Part shown: positions 39,763 through 48,491 of the stretch, piece by piece
Numbering within the stretch: position 1 is the stretch's first letter
Layout: the number at the start of each line of letters is the position of its first letter
Translations under genes and position numbers: made by a program
Assembly: GCA_047291315.1 (NCBI GenBank)
Contig: JBDPYZ010000006.1
Coordinates: 62,001 to 126,000 of the forward strand
DNA length: 64,000 nt
Direction of reading: 5' to 3'
From: Arsenophonus fragariae
GTDB lineage: Bacteria; Pseudomonadota; Gammaproteobacteria; Enterobacterales; Enterobacteriaceae
The notes under the pieces: generated by a model
Database searches by the model: none
What the model was told of the DNA's origin: nothing
The model's input: the letters and a program-made list of their open reading frames with translations, nothing else

Positions 39763-40480
39763 AATGGCTTTCTACTCGTATGTCTTGTATTGATATTTTT
39801 TTATGGGTTATCCGCGCTTGGCGCAAAAAGAAATAAAAAACATTAAAACAGAATACTTATATTTATGTGTTCTGCCTGCCAGAGACTAGGGAAGAAAAAC
39901 AAATGGTGAAAGAGCAAAACTGTGTAAAGAATCAGCTAAAAAACGATTTCTAATTATTACAAACAAAAAATTGTCAATAATTCAATTATTTTCAGTAAGT
40001 TATATAAAATATCACGTCAAAATAAAGTGATCAAAATCAGCAACTTACGTAGCTGAACTTTTTTCATGGGCAATAGCTAATTTATCGACAAAAAATGGCC
40101 ATTATTTTTTTAAGGCTTTTTATTTAAAAATGATGGTTTAATCCAGTTAGTTTTTGACAAATATTCACTTGCCACTTTCCTCTATCAGACTTCCATTGCC
40201 GCTATCAACCTAAAAATGATACATCAAGCCTTTTTCGGTTATTTTTCGTTCGTTTAATTTTGTGATTTTGATGATTTCGTTGTTGTGAAAAACGGACATC
40301 CCCAGCTGTAGTTATTGAAAAGTGATTCTGTATTTATTTGTGATTATCATTAGGTGGCAGACTGAATGGGATGATCAATACCCTACTGTAAGAAAATGAA
40401 GAGCCTTTCCGCTCGGCCATACAGCCCACCATAGAAGGGGCAGTGACCGGATAGCTGCGATAACCTCCAACTTTTATTTA
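39763..40480. other. Intergenic region without recognisable genes
   Basis: About 720 bases with stops in all frames. A stretch around 40370-40470 is less AT-rich and may be the decayed edge of another element. Nothing specific was identified. Confidence 0.3.
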
Positions 40481-40506
40481 GTATCAAAAACATTCGTTTT
40501 TGATAC
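40481..40506. promoter_or_regulatory. Perfect 11-bp inverted repeat, possible resolvase site
   Basis: GTATCAAAAAC and GTTTTTGATAC are separated by 4 bases. It lies about 125 bp upstream of the serine-recombinase stub, where a res site would be expected. Confidence 0.5.
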
Positions 40507-40632
40507 GGTTCAAACCGCAATTTATTTTTCTGTGAAAATCCCCCTTCTTACGTTTCAATATCCGTCTCAAAAATAAAGTGCCAATATTTATCTCCTTGAA
40601 CAGATTATGGCACATTTTTAGGAGCAATTTTC

Positions 40633-40764
40633 ATGCTGATTGGCAATGCCAGAGTTTCAACTCCATCTCAAAGTCTGGATCTGCAAATCAAGGCGCTAAA
40701 TGAAGCTGGTTGTGACAAAATCTTCACTGATATCACCAGTGGTGTCAGGACTCAAAGATGCTGA
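40633..40764 (+). pseudogene. Serine recombinase (Tn3-type resolvase/invertase), N-terminal stub
   Basis: 43 codons read MLIGNARVSTPSQSLDLQIKAL and CDKIFTDITSG. This is the start of the resolvase catalytic domain, with catalytic Ser9 in ARVS. The usual Gly-Tyr before ARVS is Gly-Asn. The frame ends at the hsdR relic, so the remaining three quarters are lost. Confidence 0.85.
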
Positions 40765-41793
40765 AATGGTTCTGCGATAAGGTGATCCCCTGGTGGTCTG
40801 AAAGCTGGATCGCCTGGGCTGATATTATTAGTTTTGAAGAGCTTAGGCAGGAGATCCACGAGGTGCTGAATGTCGTGGAAAATTGGAATAATACGGCCTA
40901 CCATAGCTTCGGTATTGGTGTTTTTCTCGACGCAGACCGTCTGAAATTTGTTAAATTCTTCGCGTGTCTGGCGATCAAGGTCTTTGCGATCGACAACAAA
41001 CATTTCTCAATATCAGGGTTGTCCTTTAGTAATGTCCAGACTTTGAAAGAAGTCAGTGTTTTGCCTGAACCCGTCGTATGTAAAATGTAGCCATTACCAC
41101 GATTTTGGTGAATGGCATCAACCATCGCTTTAACAGCATAGAGAAGTCATCAGCAAAGTCATACAGGTTGGTTATCTTGTTATTATCTTTATCGGCATGC
41201 CGATAAATGGGCAGAAACCGCTCCTCTGCATTAAAACTGAAGTGTTCTTTCGGTTATTCGCACAGTAGAGTGTATCATTGCCGTTACTGACGATAAACAA
41301 TTGCATAAAACAAAACAGTGTATAGGTATAACTATTACCTGTCTCATTCTTGTAATCAACAATTTGTTGTATCGTTTTGCGCGGACTTAACTGAAAAGCC
41401 TTAAGCTCAATTTGTACCAGGGGTAGACCGTTAATCAGAAAGATGACATCATATAGTTGATGGCTATTTTCGGTATTAATGCGAAATTGATTAACGACTT
41501 CAAAATCATTCTTGCACCAGTCTTTTATGTTCACCAGTATATGTTCAAGCGGTGTACCATCTTCTCGGGTGAATTTGCCTTTTTCGCGCAGCAACGAAAA
41601 TATTGGACGTAATTATCTCATCACGCAAGCGGCTGAATTCTGCATCGGTAAGACTGATACGGTTTAGGATTTCAAACTTCTTGTGAAAGTTTCGTTCAAG
41701 ACTGACCTTATCACGGATATCGTCCAGATAGATATACTTCAGCTCTCGCAGTTTGGCGATTAAACCTTGTTCAATATGTTGTTCTTTGGTCAT
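40752..41793 (-). pseudogene. hsdR: Type I restriction enzyme R subunit (HsdR), truncated and frameshifted
   Basis: It begins MTKEQHIEQGLIAKLRELKY. Following pieces include the nuclease core YDVIFLINGLPLVQIELKA (D...ExK), then RGNGYILHTTGSGKTLTSFKVWTLL (Walker A) and MFVVDRKDLDRQTREEFNKFQ of the first helicase lobe. Shifts occur near 41590, 41170 and 41000. The C-terminal two thirds are lost where the resolvase stub begins. HsdR is the ATP-driven translocase and nuclease of type I systems; no hsdM or hsdS is visible. Confidence 0.88.
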
Positions 41794-41852
41794 AAAAGAA
41801 ACCTGGTGATTTTACTACATGAGGAGAAAATTTTATCATTCTCAGTTTTTAG

Positions 41853-42416
41853 TTAATGGAATAATGCATTGTGTAGATTAATGGATTGATTTATTTCGGC
41901 GTGCCAAACGTTGCAAATTATCATCAACATCGGCTGGGTTACTTCTCCGACTATCTGACCGTCTTTGTCATAACGAAACGCGCCTAACTGGATAAGTGAG
42001 CGATAATCAGGGTGATAACCAATACTACCCAAGCACGCTCTTAAATGCTTTCTGGCTATCGCCTTCACCTCTTGCCACATATCCTGCTGGATGCCTATTT
42101 TCATTAGAAGCAACTTGCCATCAGGAAAAAGATAAGGCCAAAAAGCCGTTATCTGTGAGATTGCCTCATTTAACGGCAATCGCTTTTTAGGCGGAGTGGG
42201 AGGTTTCGGTATTTTACCATTAACCCCTTGCTTGAGTTTGGTAACAGGCTTCTTGGGCAGTTGTTTGGTTACTTTTGGAGGATTAGTTTTTTTTGCCTGT
42301 TTTTGGTGAACCGCATTGACCCAGACCTTTTTACGGTAAACAGGGCTACTTTTGGTCTGCTTTTCATGAGAAGCCTTTCTGGGGCGATTTAGACTTAATT
42401 TATTGCGTTCCATCAT
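41853..42416 (-). CDS. FinO/ProQ-like RNA chaperone (best-preserved copy)
   Basis: 187 aa. The basic, Pro/Lys-rich N-terminal region (about 1-80, KKPVTKLKQG, PKPPTPPKKR) is followed by the FinO/ProQ domain: EAISQITAFWPYLFPDGKLLLMKIGIQQDM, ARKHLRACLGSIGYHPDYRSLIQLGAFRYDKDGQIVGEV. The last 20 or so residues appear frameshifted relative to the end inferred from the left-arm copy (DDNLQRLARRNK). FinO proteins bind stem-loops such as FinP/traJ and restrict conjugation; ProQ-type proteins bind many small RNAs. It follows the rpn relic by 3 nt. Confidence 0.8.
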   Translation of the reverse strand: MMERNKLSLNRPRKASHEKQTKSSPVYRKKVWVNAVHQKQAKKTNPPKVTKQLPKKPVTKLKQGVNGKIPKPPTPPKKRLPLNEAISQITAFWPYLFPDGKLLLMKIGIQQDMWQEVKAIARKHLRACLGSIGYHPDYRSLIQLGAFRYDKDGQIVGEVTQPMLMIICNVWHAEINQSINLHNALFH

Positions 42417-42419
42417 GAT

Positions 42420-43325
42420 TTAATCTTTAAACAAGTTACTCATTTCAGTACCAGTTAAACCCGTAAATTTCATCACTGATTGCCTGTCCATACCACTTTC
42501 CAACATTTGACGGGCTATCTTCATTGAAGCCTGTTTTTCACCTTCAAGTTTTCCTTGTTGTATACCTTCTTGACGTATACCTTGAGCAATATTCATCAGT
42601 GCCCCTCGTGTTTTTCTGATTGCCTTGCTATCTCATTAATTAATTGCGCTGGTTGCTCCACATTACCTTCCTGTCTTCCTGTATGAGATAGTTAAACAGA
42701 GTGATTACCTGATTATCGGTATAATAATTATACGACAATAATTTAACAATTTCATTCAGTAACTCCGTCATGTCGCGTCTACGAATGTGCTTCTGTAGTA
42801 ATTCCAATAAGCCCCATTCTGCGGTGTTGCATAATTTCACCGTCTTCCAGTGTTGTCACATCGACTAACTTAAACGGTTTGGTATAAAATTTTTCGGCAA
42901 TATTTCTGCCACTAAAGCAATCCAGCCAGTCAGTACTATACAGATGCGGACTTTTCTCACCACAATAAAACAAGATAGGAAAAACCAGAGGCAACTCCTT
43001 GTCGCCAGCTTCTAAATTTTTTTGCATCGCAAACATACTATAGCGCATAAGTCGCCATGCCATCAATTTATCGGGTATGGACTGATGCGCTATTAGCAAA
43101 TAGAGATAACTTTGACCCTGTTTAGTATTGGAGTATATCACTCTGATAGTTTTTCATCTCACTATCGACAAATGAGCCGGACTCTGCCTTTTGGCTGTCT
43201 AATTCACACAGTGCTTTAATCTCATTAGGCAGCTAAATATCGAAGAAATCTTTCGCTGTCTCTTTCTCACTTAAAAACTGTTTGAATACGGCATCGTAGG
43301 GCGTCCGGGTGAATTTTTTTCTCAT
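42420..43325 (-). pseudogene. Rpn-family recombination-promoting nuclease, third copy, broken
   Basis: This copy keeps the correct start frame (MRKKFTRTPYDAVFKQFLSEKETAKDFFDI) but has the same stop after FFDI as the two arm copies. Downstream, YLYLLIAHQSIPDKLMAWRLMRYS, CFSGRNIAEKFYTKPFKLVDVTTLEDGEIM and a C-terminal piece are in shifted frames. Its order with the FinO-like gene is the same as in the arms. Confidence 0.85.
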
Positions 43326-43359
43326 CTTGTAATATTCCATTCGCTTTTAAATTAGAGAA

Positions 43360-43665
43360 ATTTTTAATTAAGGGAGTTCGAAGGACAAGGTAAAAAGACC
43401 TTATCAGGCATTATCTCTTCGCTAACTTTCTTAAAATCATCAATATCAATCACATAGATCGTTAATGAATTACTTGGTACAAAGTAATTCATTAACTGGA
43501 GATATCGAAAGCTCATCAGGATTCTTGTAACTCACCTCCCCGACTTTTATAAATGTTGATAATCCCTTATCGATACAATAATCATCTGCTTCATCGTAAG
43601 TATCAAAAAACTGTGAAGAAAGCTGATTATTGATATGAAATACCAAAACACGGTTTAACTATAAA
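43360..43665 (-). pseudogene. Small hypothetical gene, frameshifted
   Basis: The minus strand reads VFHINNQLSSQFFDTYDEADDYCIDKGLSTFIKVGEVSY...ISPVNELL and, after a shift near 43490, LTIYVIDIDDFKKVSEEIMPDKVFLPCPSNS. No family is claimed. It lies just upstream of the third rpn copy. Confidence 0.35.
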
Positions 43666-44137
43666 CAAATTGTCTTTGCATTTTATATTTAACTTTTTCA
43701 AACTGCGTTTTTTATTCATCTGATATTTTCACTGTTTGCATAGCAAATTGCATAATAACAAACGAATAGGCAATCTTTTCATTACATGACATTAATTCTT
43801 CATACTATCAAAACACCTGGTTAACCTCACGGGGTGTTTTTGCCTGAAAATTAAAACTTGATACAAAACGCATTCTAAAAGACGAAAAAATAAGACGTAA
43901 GGGGGCATTTTTTGAGAAAAAACCTTAAAATGAATTACGGGCGATTTTAGAGGGTGATATGTGGGTTATTTCTGTTTTAGTTTTTAAAATTATCACTTAT
44001 TCAAATTCCTGATAGACAATATTTAGCTTTCCGAAATGGTTCGGTTTCGTACAGAGCTAAAATACCTGTACAAAAATAATCAAATTCAATTCCGGACAGA
44101 TATTTTAATTAGTACCTGGTTTTCGTACAGTTCTGCG
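43666..44137. other. Intergenic region without recognisable genes
   Basis: About 470 AT-rich bases with stops in all frames. Nothing specific was identified. Confidence 0.3.
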
Positions 44138-44408
44138 TTATTTGACCGCTTTCTTTAAATCTTTACCAGCTTAAAACTAGGTACGTTTTCAGTAGAAATT
44201 TAAATAACCTCGCATGTCTTTGGATTACGATCTTTTTTAGCTGCTCTTGGTTTAATCTGAAGCTACCAAAGCCAATCAGTTGTATGTCATTATCAGACTT
44301 AAGCGATTCTTTCACGGTTTTAATAAATGTATTGATTGCTTTCTCTGAATTTTTCTTGGTTAGATTGGCTTTTTCAGAGATTTTGTTGATAAGTTATGTT
44401 TTGTTCAT
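44138..44408 (-). pseudogene. HU/IHF-family histone-like protein, broken
   Basis: The minus strand starts MNKT, then TAA where HU has a Glu codon, then LINKISEKANLTKKNSEKAINTFIKTVKESLKSDNDIQLIGFGSF. After a shift near 44270 come AAKKDRNPKT and ENVPSFK, with the natural end at 44138. The 90-codon length and the pattern are those of HU. Stops and the shift inactivate it. Confidence 0.85.
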
Positions 44409-44665
44409 TTTGTGCCGGATTTAATGGATAAGCTAATACTTTTGATGCTAACTGTAGCAAAAGTATAGTGCAATGTTTTAAAATTAATTTATTCAAAAAG
44501 ATTTTTTTAATTAAAACCCCACCGCTCGCTGCAAGTCTGAGACCAAGCGAAGCTAGTGAACAGTCGAGGAAGCGGAATGTCATCTGTAATCCAAAAGAAA
44601 TAAGGTCATTCAGTCGTAGCATATTCAGGATGGTTTCAATTTGTTTCGTAGAAAAGTTATCCACA
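44395..44665. repeat. Dispersed leader repeat (matches 11193-11480 and the right arm) ending in a DnaA box
   Basis: The region upstream of the HU pseudogene matches the inverted-repeat arms as described for 11193-11480. It ends with GAAAAG followed by TTATCCACA at 44657-44665, a perfect DnaA box. Strand usage is undefined. Confidence 0.7.
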
Positions 44666-44880
44666 GACAAACCTCGTGAGCGTAGTTATATTTAGTTATG
44701 CATAAGTTAAAAGAGTTAAAGTGATAAAAATATAAAATAAGATTTTTATTTTAAATATAAAAAAATTTTCTTATTCCGTAAGTCCCTAAAAGGAATTTAA
44801 TTAAAAATACAAATCTGTAAAGTGCTCAAAACACTTTACAGACTTTAACCAAAAATCCTAATGGTAATAGGAATGAGGCT
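44657..44880. other. Candidate plasmid origin relic: DnaA box, AT-rich stretch, palindrome
   Basis: A perfect DnaA box (44657-44665) is followed by about 140 very AT-rich bases and then a perfect 11-bp inverted repeat (TCTGTAAAGTG at 44814-44824, CACTTTACAGA at 44832-44842, spacer 7). The repA relic starts at 44881. This is the arrangement of an origin and rep operator. Function is inferred. Confidence 0.5.
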
Positions 44881-45060
44881 ATGGCTGATTCATACAAAGA
44901 AAATAGGAAAAGGCAATTTGAAAACGTTACGCCCGTATAGAATAAGCAATTGGAGTTTTTCATTGCTGATGAGGTGATATTTCAACCTTTCTGGATGAAA
45001 TAGCTAGTATGGAGCATCCTTTTTTTTGCTTTGAAAGGTAGGGGTACGAAAATTAGGCAA
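44881..45060 (+). pseudogene. Plasmid replication initiator (RepA, RPA family), N-terminal relic
   Basis: ATG 44881 reads MADSYKENRKRQFENVTPV, a TAG, then QLEFFIAD. After a shift comes FLDEIASMEHPFFALKGRGTKIR, equal to the conserved SMEHP-FALK motif of RepA/RPA-type plasmid initiators. The remainder is gone. Confidence 0.65.
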
Positions 45061-45119
45061 TAAGTTTGTACCATTTATCTCCATTCGAACAAAGAATGAA
45101 CTCTTTGTCGATGATCGGA

Positions 45120-45410
45120 TGAACCAATAGATAGCAAAAAATATACCTATGGTGAGTTGATTAATATAAAACCTTTAATTAATATAAGTTCCGTTAAGAT
45201 CAGGGGAATAACTCAAAAAATAAGTAAGTGTAAGTAAGTGGTTTTAGCCTAGAGCTTTAATGGAAATCGTCTTTTAGCTTAATCCCGCTGCATTTTATAT
45301 CAGGAAAAATTATGGTTATTAACCAGCATTAAACATAGAACAACGTTTAGAAGACTACAACCAAAAATAACTATTTTTTATAAAGATGAAATCGTTAAAT
45401 ATGAAAAATA
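45120..45410 (+). repeat. Degenerate copy of the 32690-33060 leader and small gene
   Basis: Many short runs match 32690-33060 in the same order, including the region before ATGGTTATTAAC at 45312 and the coding part (CATAGAACAACGTTT.GA.GACTACA). Its reading frame is broken. It ends about 160 bp before the invB-like gene, so it may have supplied or replaced regulatory sequence there. Confidence 0.6.
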
Positions 45411-45571
45411 AACTTATTAGAGAGTGATTTTTTATTTTAAATTTATTTATCTATAGATAGATAAATTGATGTAATAATCATAATATAAGATTGCTATTTT
45501 TAATAATTATAAATTGAATAGTATTTCTGTTAAATTAGACTCCTCCAACTATATAATTATTTTTATTTTAT

Positions 45572-45979
45572 ATGGAACATAATATCTCAAAAATTTTAAT
45601 ATCTGTCTTACAAAAATATGGTATTGAATATGTTTTAAACGAAAATTTAAGAGATGATTTGACTATTGCTATAAATATTGAAGATGATTTTCCAAATATT
45701 AATATCACTAACTTAGTAGAAGAATTTTGGATTTGGTCTGTATTATGTGATTGCAATGAGTATTATTTAAAATTTAATATCGATGAATTTTTATCATTTT
45801 TTTTAAATATTGAAGAAGGAGTTTTTTATTTAGGACAGCCAACTTTAAAAGAAGTAGATGGAAAAATAGAATTAAGGGCAAAAATAAAAAATGAAAGTTT
45901 AGTTTCTGTAGAAAATTTTATTGAAATGATAGAAACATATTATTTTTTTTTAAAAAAATATTTAGAGTTTTTCATTTAA
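45572..45979 (+). CDS. InvB/SpaK-like type III secretion chaperone
   Basis: 135 aa, acidic, intact. By recall it follows Salmonella InvB in layout: an N-terminal helix (MEHNISKILISVLQKYG), a central EEFWIWSVL matching the DDVWIWAQL block, YLGQP and ELRAKI strands, and a C-terminal amphipathic helix (SVENFIEMIETYYFFLKKYL). InvB-type chaperones bind the N-terminal part of effectors such as SopE and SipA before secretion. It is 34 nt upstream of the SopE-like gene, the expected partner. Confidence 0.75.
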   Translation: MEHNISKILISVLQKYGIEYVLNENLRDDLTIAINIEDDFPNINITNLVEEFWIWSVLCDCNEYYLKFNIDEFLSFFLNIEEGVFYLGQPTLKEVDGKIELRAKIKNESLVSVENFIEMIETYYFFLKKYLEFFI

Positions 45980-46013
45980 CTTTTTGATAGTTTAATAACC
46001 AGGAATTAACTAT

Positions 46014-46730
46014 ATGTTATCACCATTGAATAACCTCTCAGAAAATTATAGCATACCTAAATTTAATTTATGTTCAAAAGAAAAAAATGTAAATGAAAGT
46101 AATTCTACAACCAGTTGTAGTTTATTTAAAAAAATAAAAAAAATTTATAATAGTTCCGATAATTTTGTTAGAAAATCATCTAACAAATCTAATTTTATTA
46201 GACAGAAAGTTATTGATAATAAAGAAATTAGAACATTTATTGATAATCATTTATTACAGTTAAATATACTGGATAATGTAAAACTTGATAAAGAAGGTAA
46301 ATTTCAACTTATCGATTCAACTTTAGCTTTTGCTTATAGTCGTCAAAGAGATATGTTTTGCAAAGAAGAAAAAAATGTAGAGATAAGGGAAAGTTATTTA
46401 ATAGAAATTGGAAAATTGAGTAAAGATTTTGGGCTTAGAGGCAAAGAAAATAGTAAAGGCCAATTTATTCCTTGTGCCTCTGGAGCTTATCCTTATGCTA
46501 CAGCGGTAATGAGTGCAGTTCAGAAAAAATATCCTCTTAGAACTTTTAATTATAATCAACGTAAAACTTTAGAAAATTATGCAATGCAAAAAGTGTATAA
46601 AGATATAGATAAATTATGTATAGAAGAAGGAAGAATTAAATCTAGTGATTTCTATTTTAAACTGGACGACATTAGACAAAAATATTCTTTAAGAGCAAAT
46701 AAAATGAGTAGTAATATTAAAGTTGCATAG
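46014..46730 (+). CDS. SopE/BopE-family Rho-GTPase exchange-factor effector
   Basis: 238 aa, nearly the same length as SopE/SopE2 (240). The C-terminal two thirds align by eye with SopE2: LDNVKLDKEG... in place of LDIKGNASKD, IGKLSKDFGL with IGEAAQNAGL, KGQFIPCASGAYPY (residues 149-160) with the NGVFTPGGAGANPF catalytic loop, VQKKYPLRTFNYNQ with SIKYPHMFINHNQ, and ENYAMQKVYKDI with KAYAEKIVMKEV. The GAGA loop of SopE is ASGA (155-158) here. SopE-type proteins activate Cdc42/Rac1 and ruffle host membranes. The N-terminal 70 residues would be the secretion and chaperone-binding region. Confidence 0.82.
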   Translation: MLSPLNNLSENYSIPKFNLCSKEKNVNESNSTTSCSLFKKIKKIYNSSDNFVRKSSNKSNFIRQKVIDNKEIRTFIDNHLLQLNILDNVKLDKEGKFQLIDSTLAFAYSRQRDMFCKEEKNVEIRESYLIEIGKLSKDFGLRGKENSKGQFIPCASGAYPYATAVMSAVQKKYPLRTFNYNQRKTLENYAMQKVYKDIDKLCIEEGRIKSSDFYFKLDDIRQKYSLRANKMSSNIKVA

Positions 46731-46829
46731 ATAGTAAGTAAATAATAATATATTAAACAATATTAATTAATTTTTATAATTTATATTAAATATTTCATTT
46801 AACAAACAGATTAATTTTTTAAAACAAAT

Positions 46830-48479
46830 ATGAAAATAGTAAATGATAATTTGAATGTTAATATTCCTAATTCAAATAAAGAAAAAATAAACAGTGTAGG
46901 ATTTAATAAAATTAGATTCTCTGTAGGTCATGGAAAGCCACAGAAAAAAGCTTATCAAAAGATAATTTCGCTAAAGCAATTAATAAAAAATAAATTTAAA
47001 ACAAATCGATCTATTCATGATATTTACGATTATCAGCGTAATTTAATAGATGCCGCTATTCGAGCTATGAATAAGATTGGAGAAGATAATTCTCTACTAA
47101 TTTCGCTATCGAATCAATTAGATGCTTCAAAATTTAAGGAAAACAGAAACGCAATAGATAAAGAAATAGAAATGGCTAAACAATTACGTAATAATCTTAT
47201 TAACTTAATATCTAAGAGTTTTTTACAAAAAAAATATTCTTATACAGAAGCTAAAAAATTAGCCAATATAACCTTTAAAGAAGCATTAATTGGGCACCTA
47301 AATGACAAAAACTGGCATTCTATAAAAAATAATATCACGTATACTGGAAAAACTTACTTAAGTAAACAACAGCCAGCAAGTAAAATGAAATTAGGAAAAG
47401 ATGATATTTTCCATATATCTTATTCAGATAAAGGAATTTGCTCATCCTCAACAAAAGAAATTTATCATGCGACTAATTTATGGAAATCATCGATTAGTAT
47501 AAAAGAAAATGGCATTAAGAAAACTCTTTTTGAAGGTATACGCCACGGTGTTTTATCACCTTATGAATTACCAGAAAATTCGTATGAAAGAACCCTTGGG
47601 GCAAGAAATCGAGCCAGGGAAGTGGTTACGGCCGCTCTTTTTTCTCAGCCTCATCTCCTTGATAAAGCATTAAAAGGCGATCCAGTTAAACTTAGGTTGG
47701 TATCTACTTCTTTATTAACCAATAGTAAAATAGGTAATGAAAAAACAATGGTACGTGATCAGATTAAAGCATGGGAGGCACTTAGTAATCAACAAAAAAT
47801 GACTTTAAGAATTAGAGACAAGCAAGGTCAAATACAAAATGTGAAGATTGTCTTAGAGGTGTCTGCTTTTAATTTTGGAGTGAACGAACTAGCCCTAAAA
47901 TTTGGATTGGGTAATTCAGCATCTGATATTTATAACTCTATAGCTATGCAAAAATTGTTAGGTGATGATTTTGAACCAAATTCAACTCCTGGAGGTTGGG
48001 TTGGTGATTATTTAAAAGAAAATCCAGACAATGCAGATAAAGTCCTAGAATTAAGCAAACAAATAAAGACTATATGGAAACATAAATTGCACCATGTTGA
48101 TAAAGGTGAACCTTATAAAGCATCAAAACGTCTTGCTATGCTTGCGTATGAAATTAAAGCTGTTCCATGCTGGAATTGTAAAAGTGGAAAAGATAGGACC
48201 GGAATGCTAGATTCAGAGATAAAACAAGAAGTCATTTCCTATCATCAGAGAATAAAACTTAGTAAACTAGGGTCACCTTATGGTGGAATAAACAATGAAC
48301 TGATAAAAGAGGTTTTCACTAAAAGTGGTAATCAAGAAGTACAGTATTATAATACTGGCGTAAAAGGTAATAAAGTCATCAAAAATATGCCATTAAGTTT
48401 TTTAAACCTTTCATATGAAAAACGCATTGCCGATAAAAATATATTGAATAGCTTAAAAGGCCTTTCTAATTTAGTTTAG
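46830..48479 (+). CDS. sopB: SopB/IpgD-family inositol-phosphate phosphatase effector
   Basis: 549 aa (Salmonella SopB is 561), intact and similar along its length. Landmarks: HDIYDYQRNLIDAA near 63, MKLGKDDIF, KTLFEGIRHGVLSPYE, AAFN-like SAFNFGVNELALKFG (345-359), PGGWVGDYL, GEPYKASKRLAMLAYEI, and the active site CWNCKSGKDRTGM with Cys450 and Arg456 (CX5R). SopB dephosphorylates host phosphoinositides, alters trafficking and activates Akt. The N-terminal region (1-60) would carry the secretion signal and chaperone site. It is followed after 12 nt by its SigE-type chaperone. Confidence 0.95.
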   Translation: MKIVNDNLNVNIPNSNKEKINSVGFNKIRFSVGHGKPQKKAYQKIISLKQLIKNKFKTNRSIHDIYDYQRNLIDAAIRAMNKIGEDNSLLISLSNQLDASKFKENRNAIDKEIEMAKQLRNNLINLISKSFLQKKYSYTEAKKLANITFKEALIGHLNDKNWHSIKNNITYTGKTYLSKQQPASKMKLGKDDIFHISYSDKGICSSSTKEIYHATNLWKSSISIKENGIKKTLFEGIRHGVLSPYELPENSYERTLGARNRAREVVTAALFSQPHLLDKALKGDPVKLRLVSTSLLTNSKIGNEKTMVRDQIKAWEALSNQQKMTLRIRDKQGQIQNVKIVLEVSAFNFGVNELALKFGLGNSASDIYNSIAMQKLLGDDFEPNSTPGGWVGDYLKENPDNADKVLELSKQIKTIWKHKLHHVDKGEPYKASKRLAMLAYEIKAVPCWNCKSGKDRTGMLDSEIKQEVISYHQRIKLSKLGSPYGGINNELIKEVFTKSGNQEVQYYNTGVKGNKVIKNMPLSFLNLSYEKRIADKNILNSLKGLSNLV

Positions 48480-48491
48480 AGTTGAAAAATA

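Noticed and set aside
45221..45241. Short tandem repeat (gtaagt units)
   Set aside because: Only three or so units in an AT-rich non-coding stretch; no sign of a functional array.
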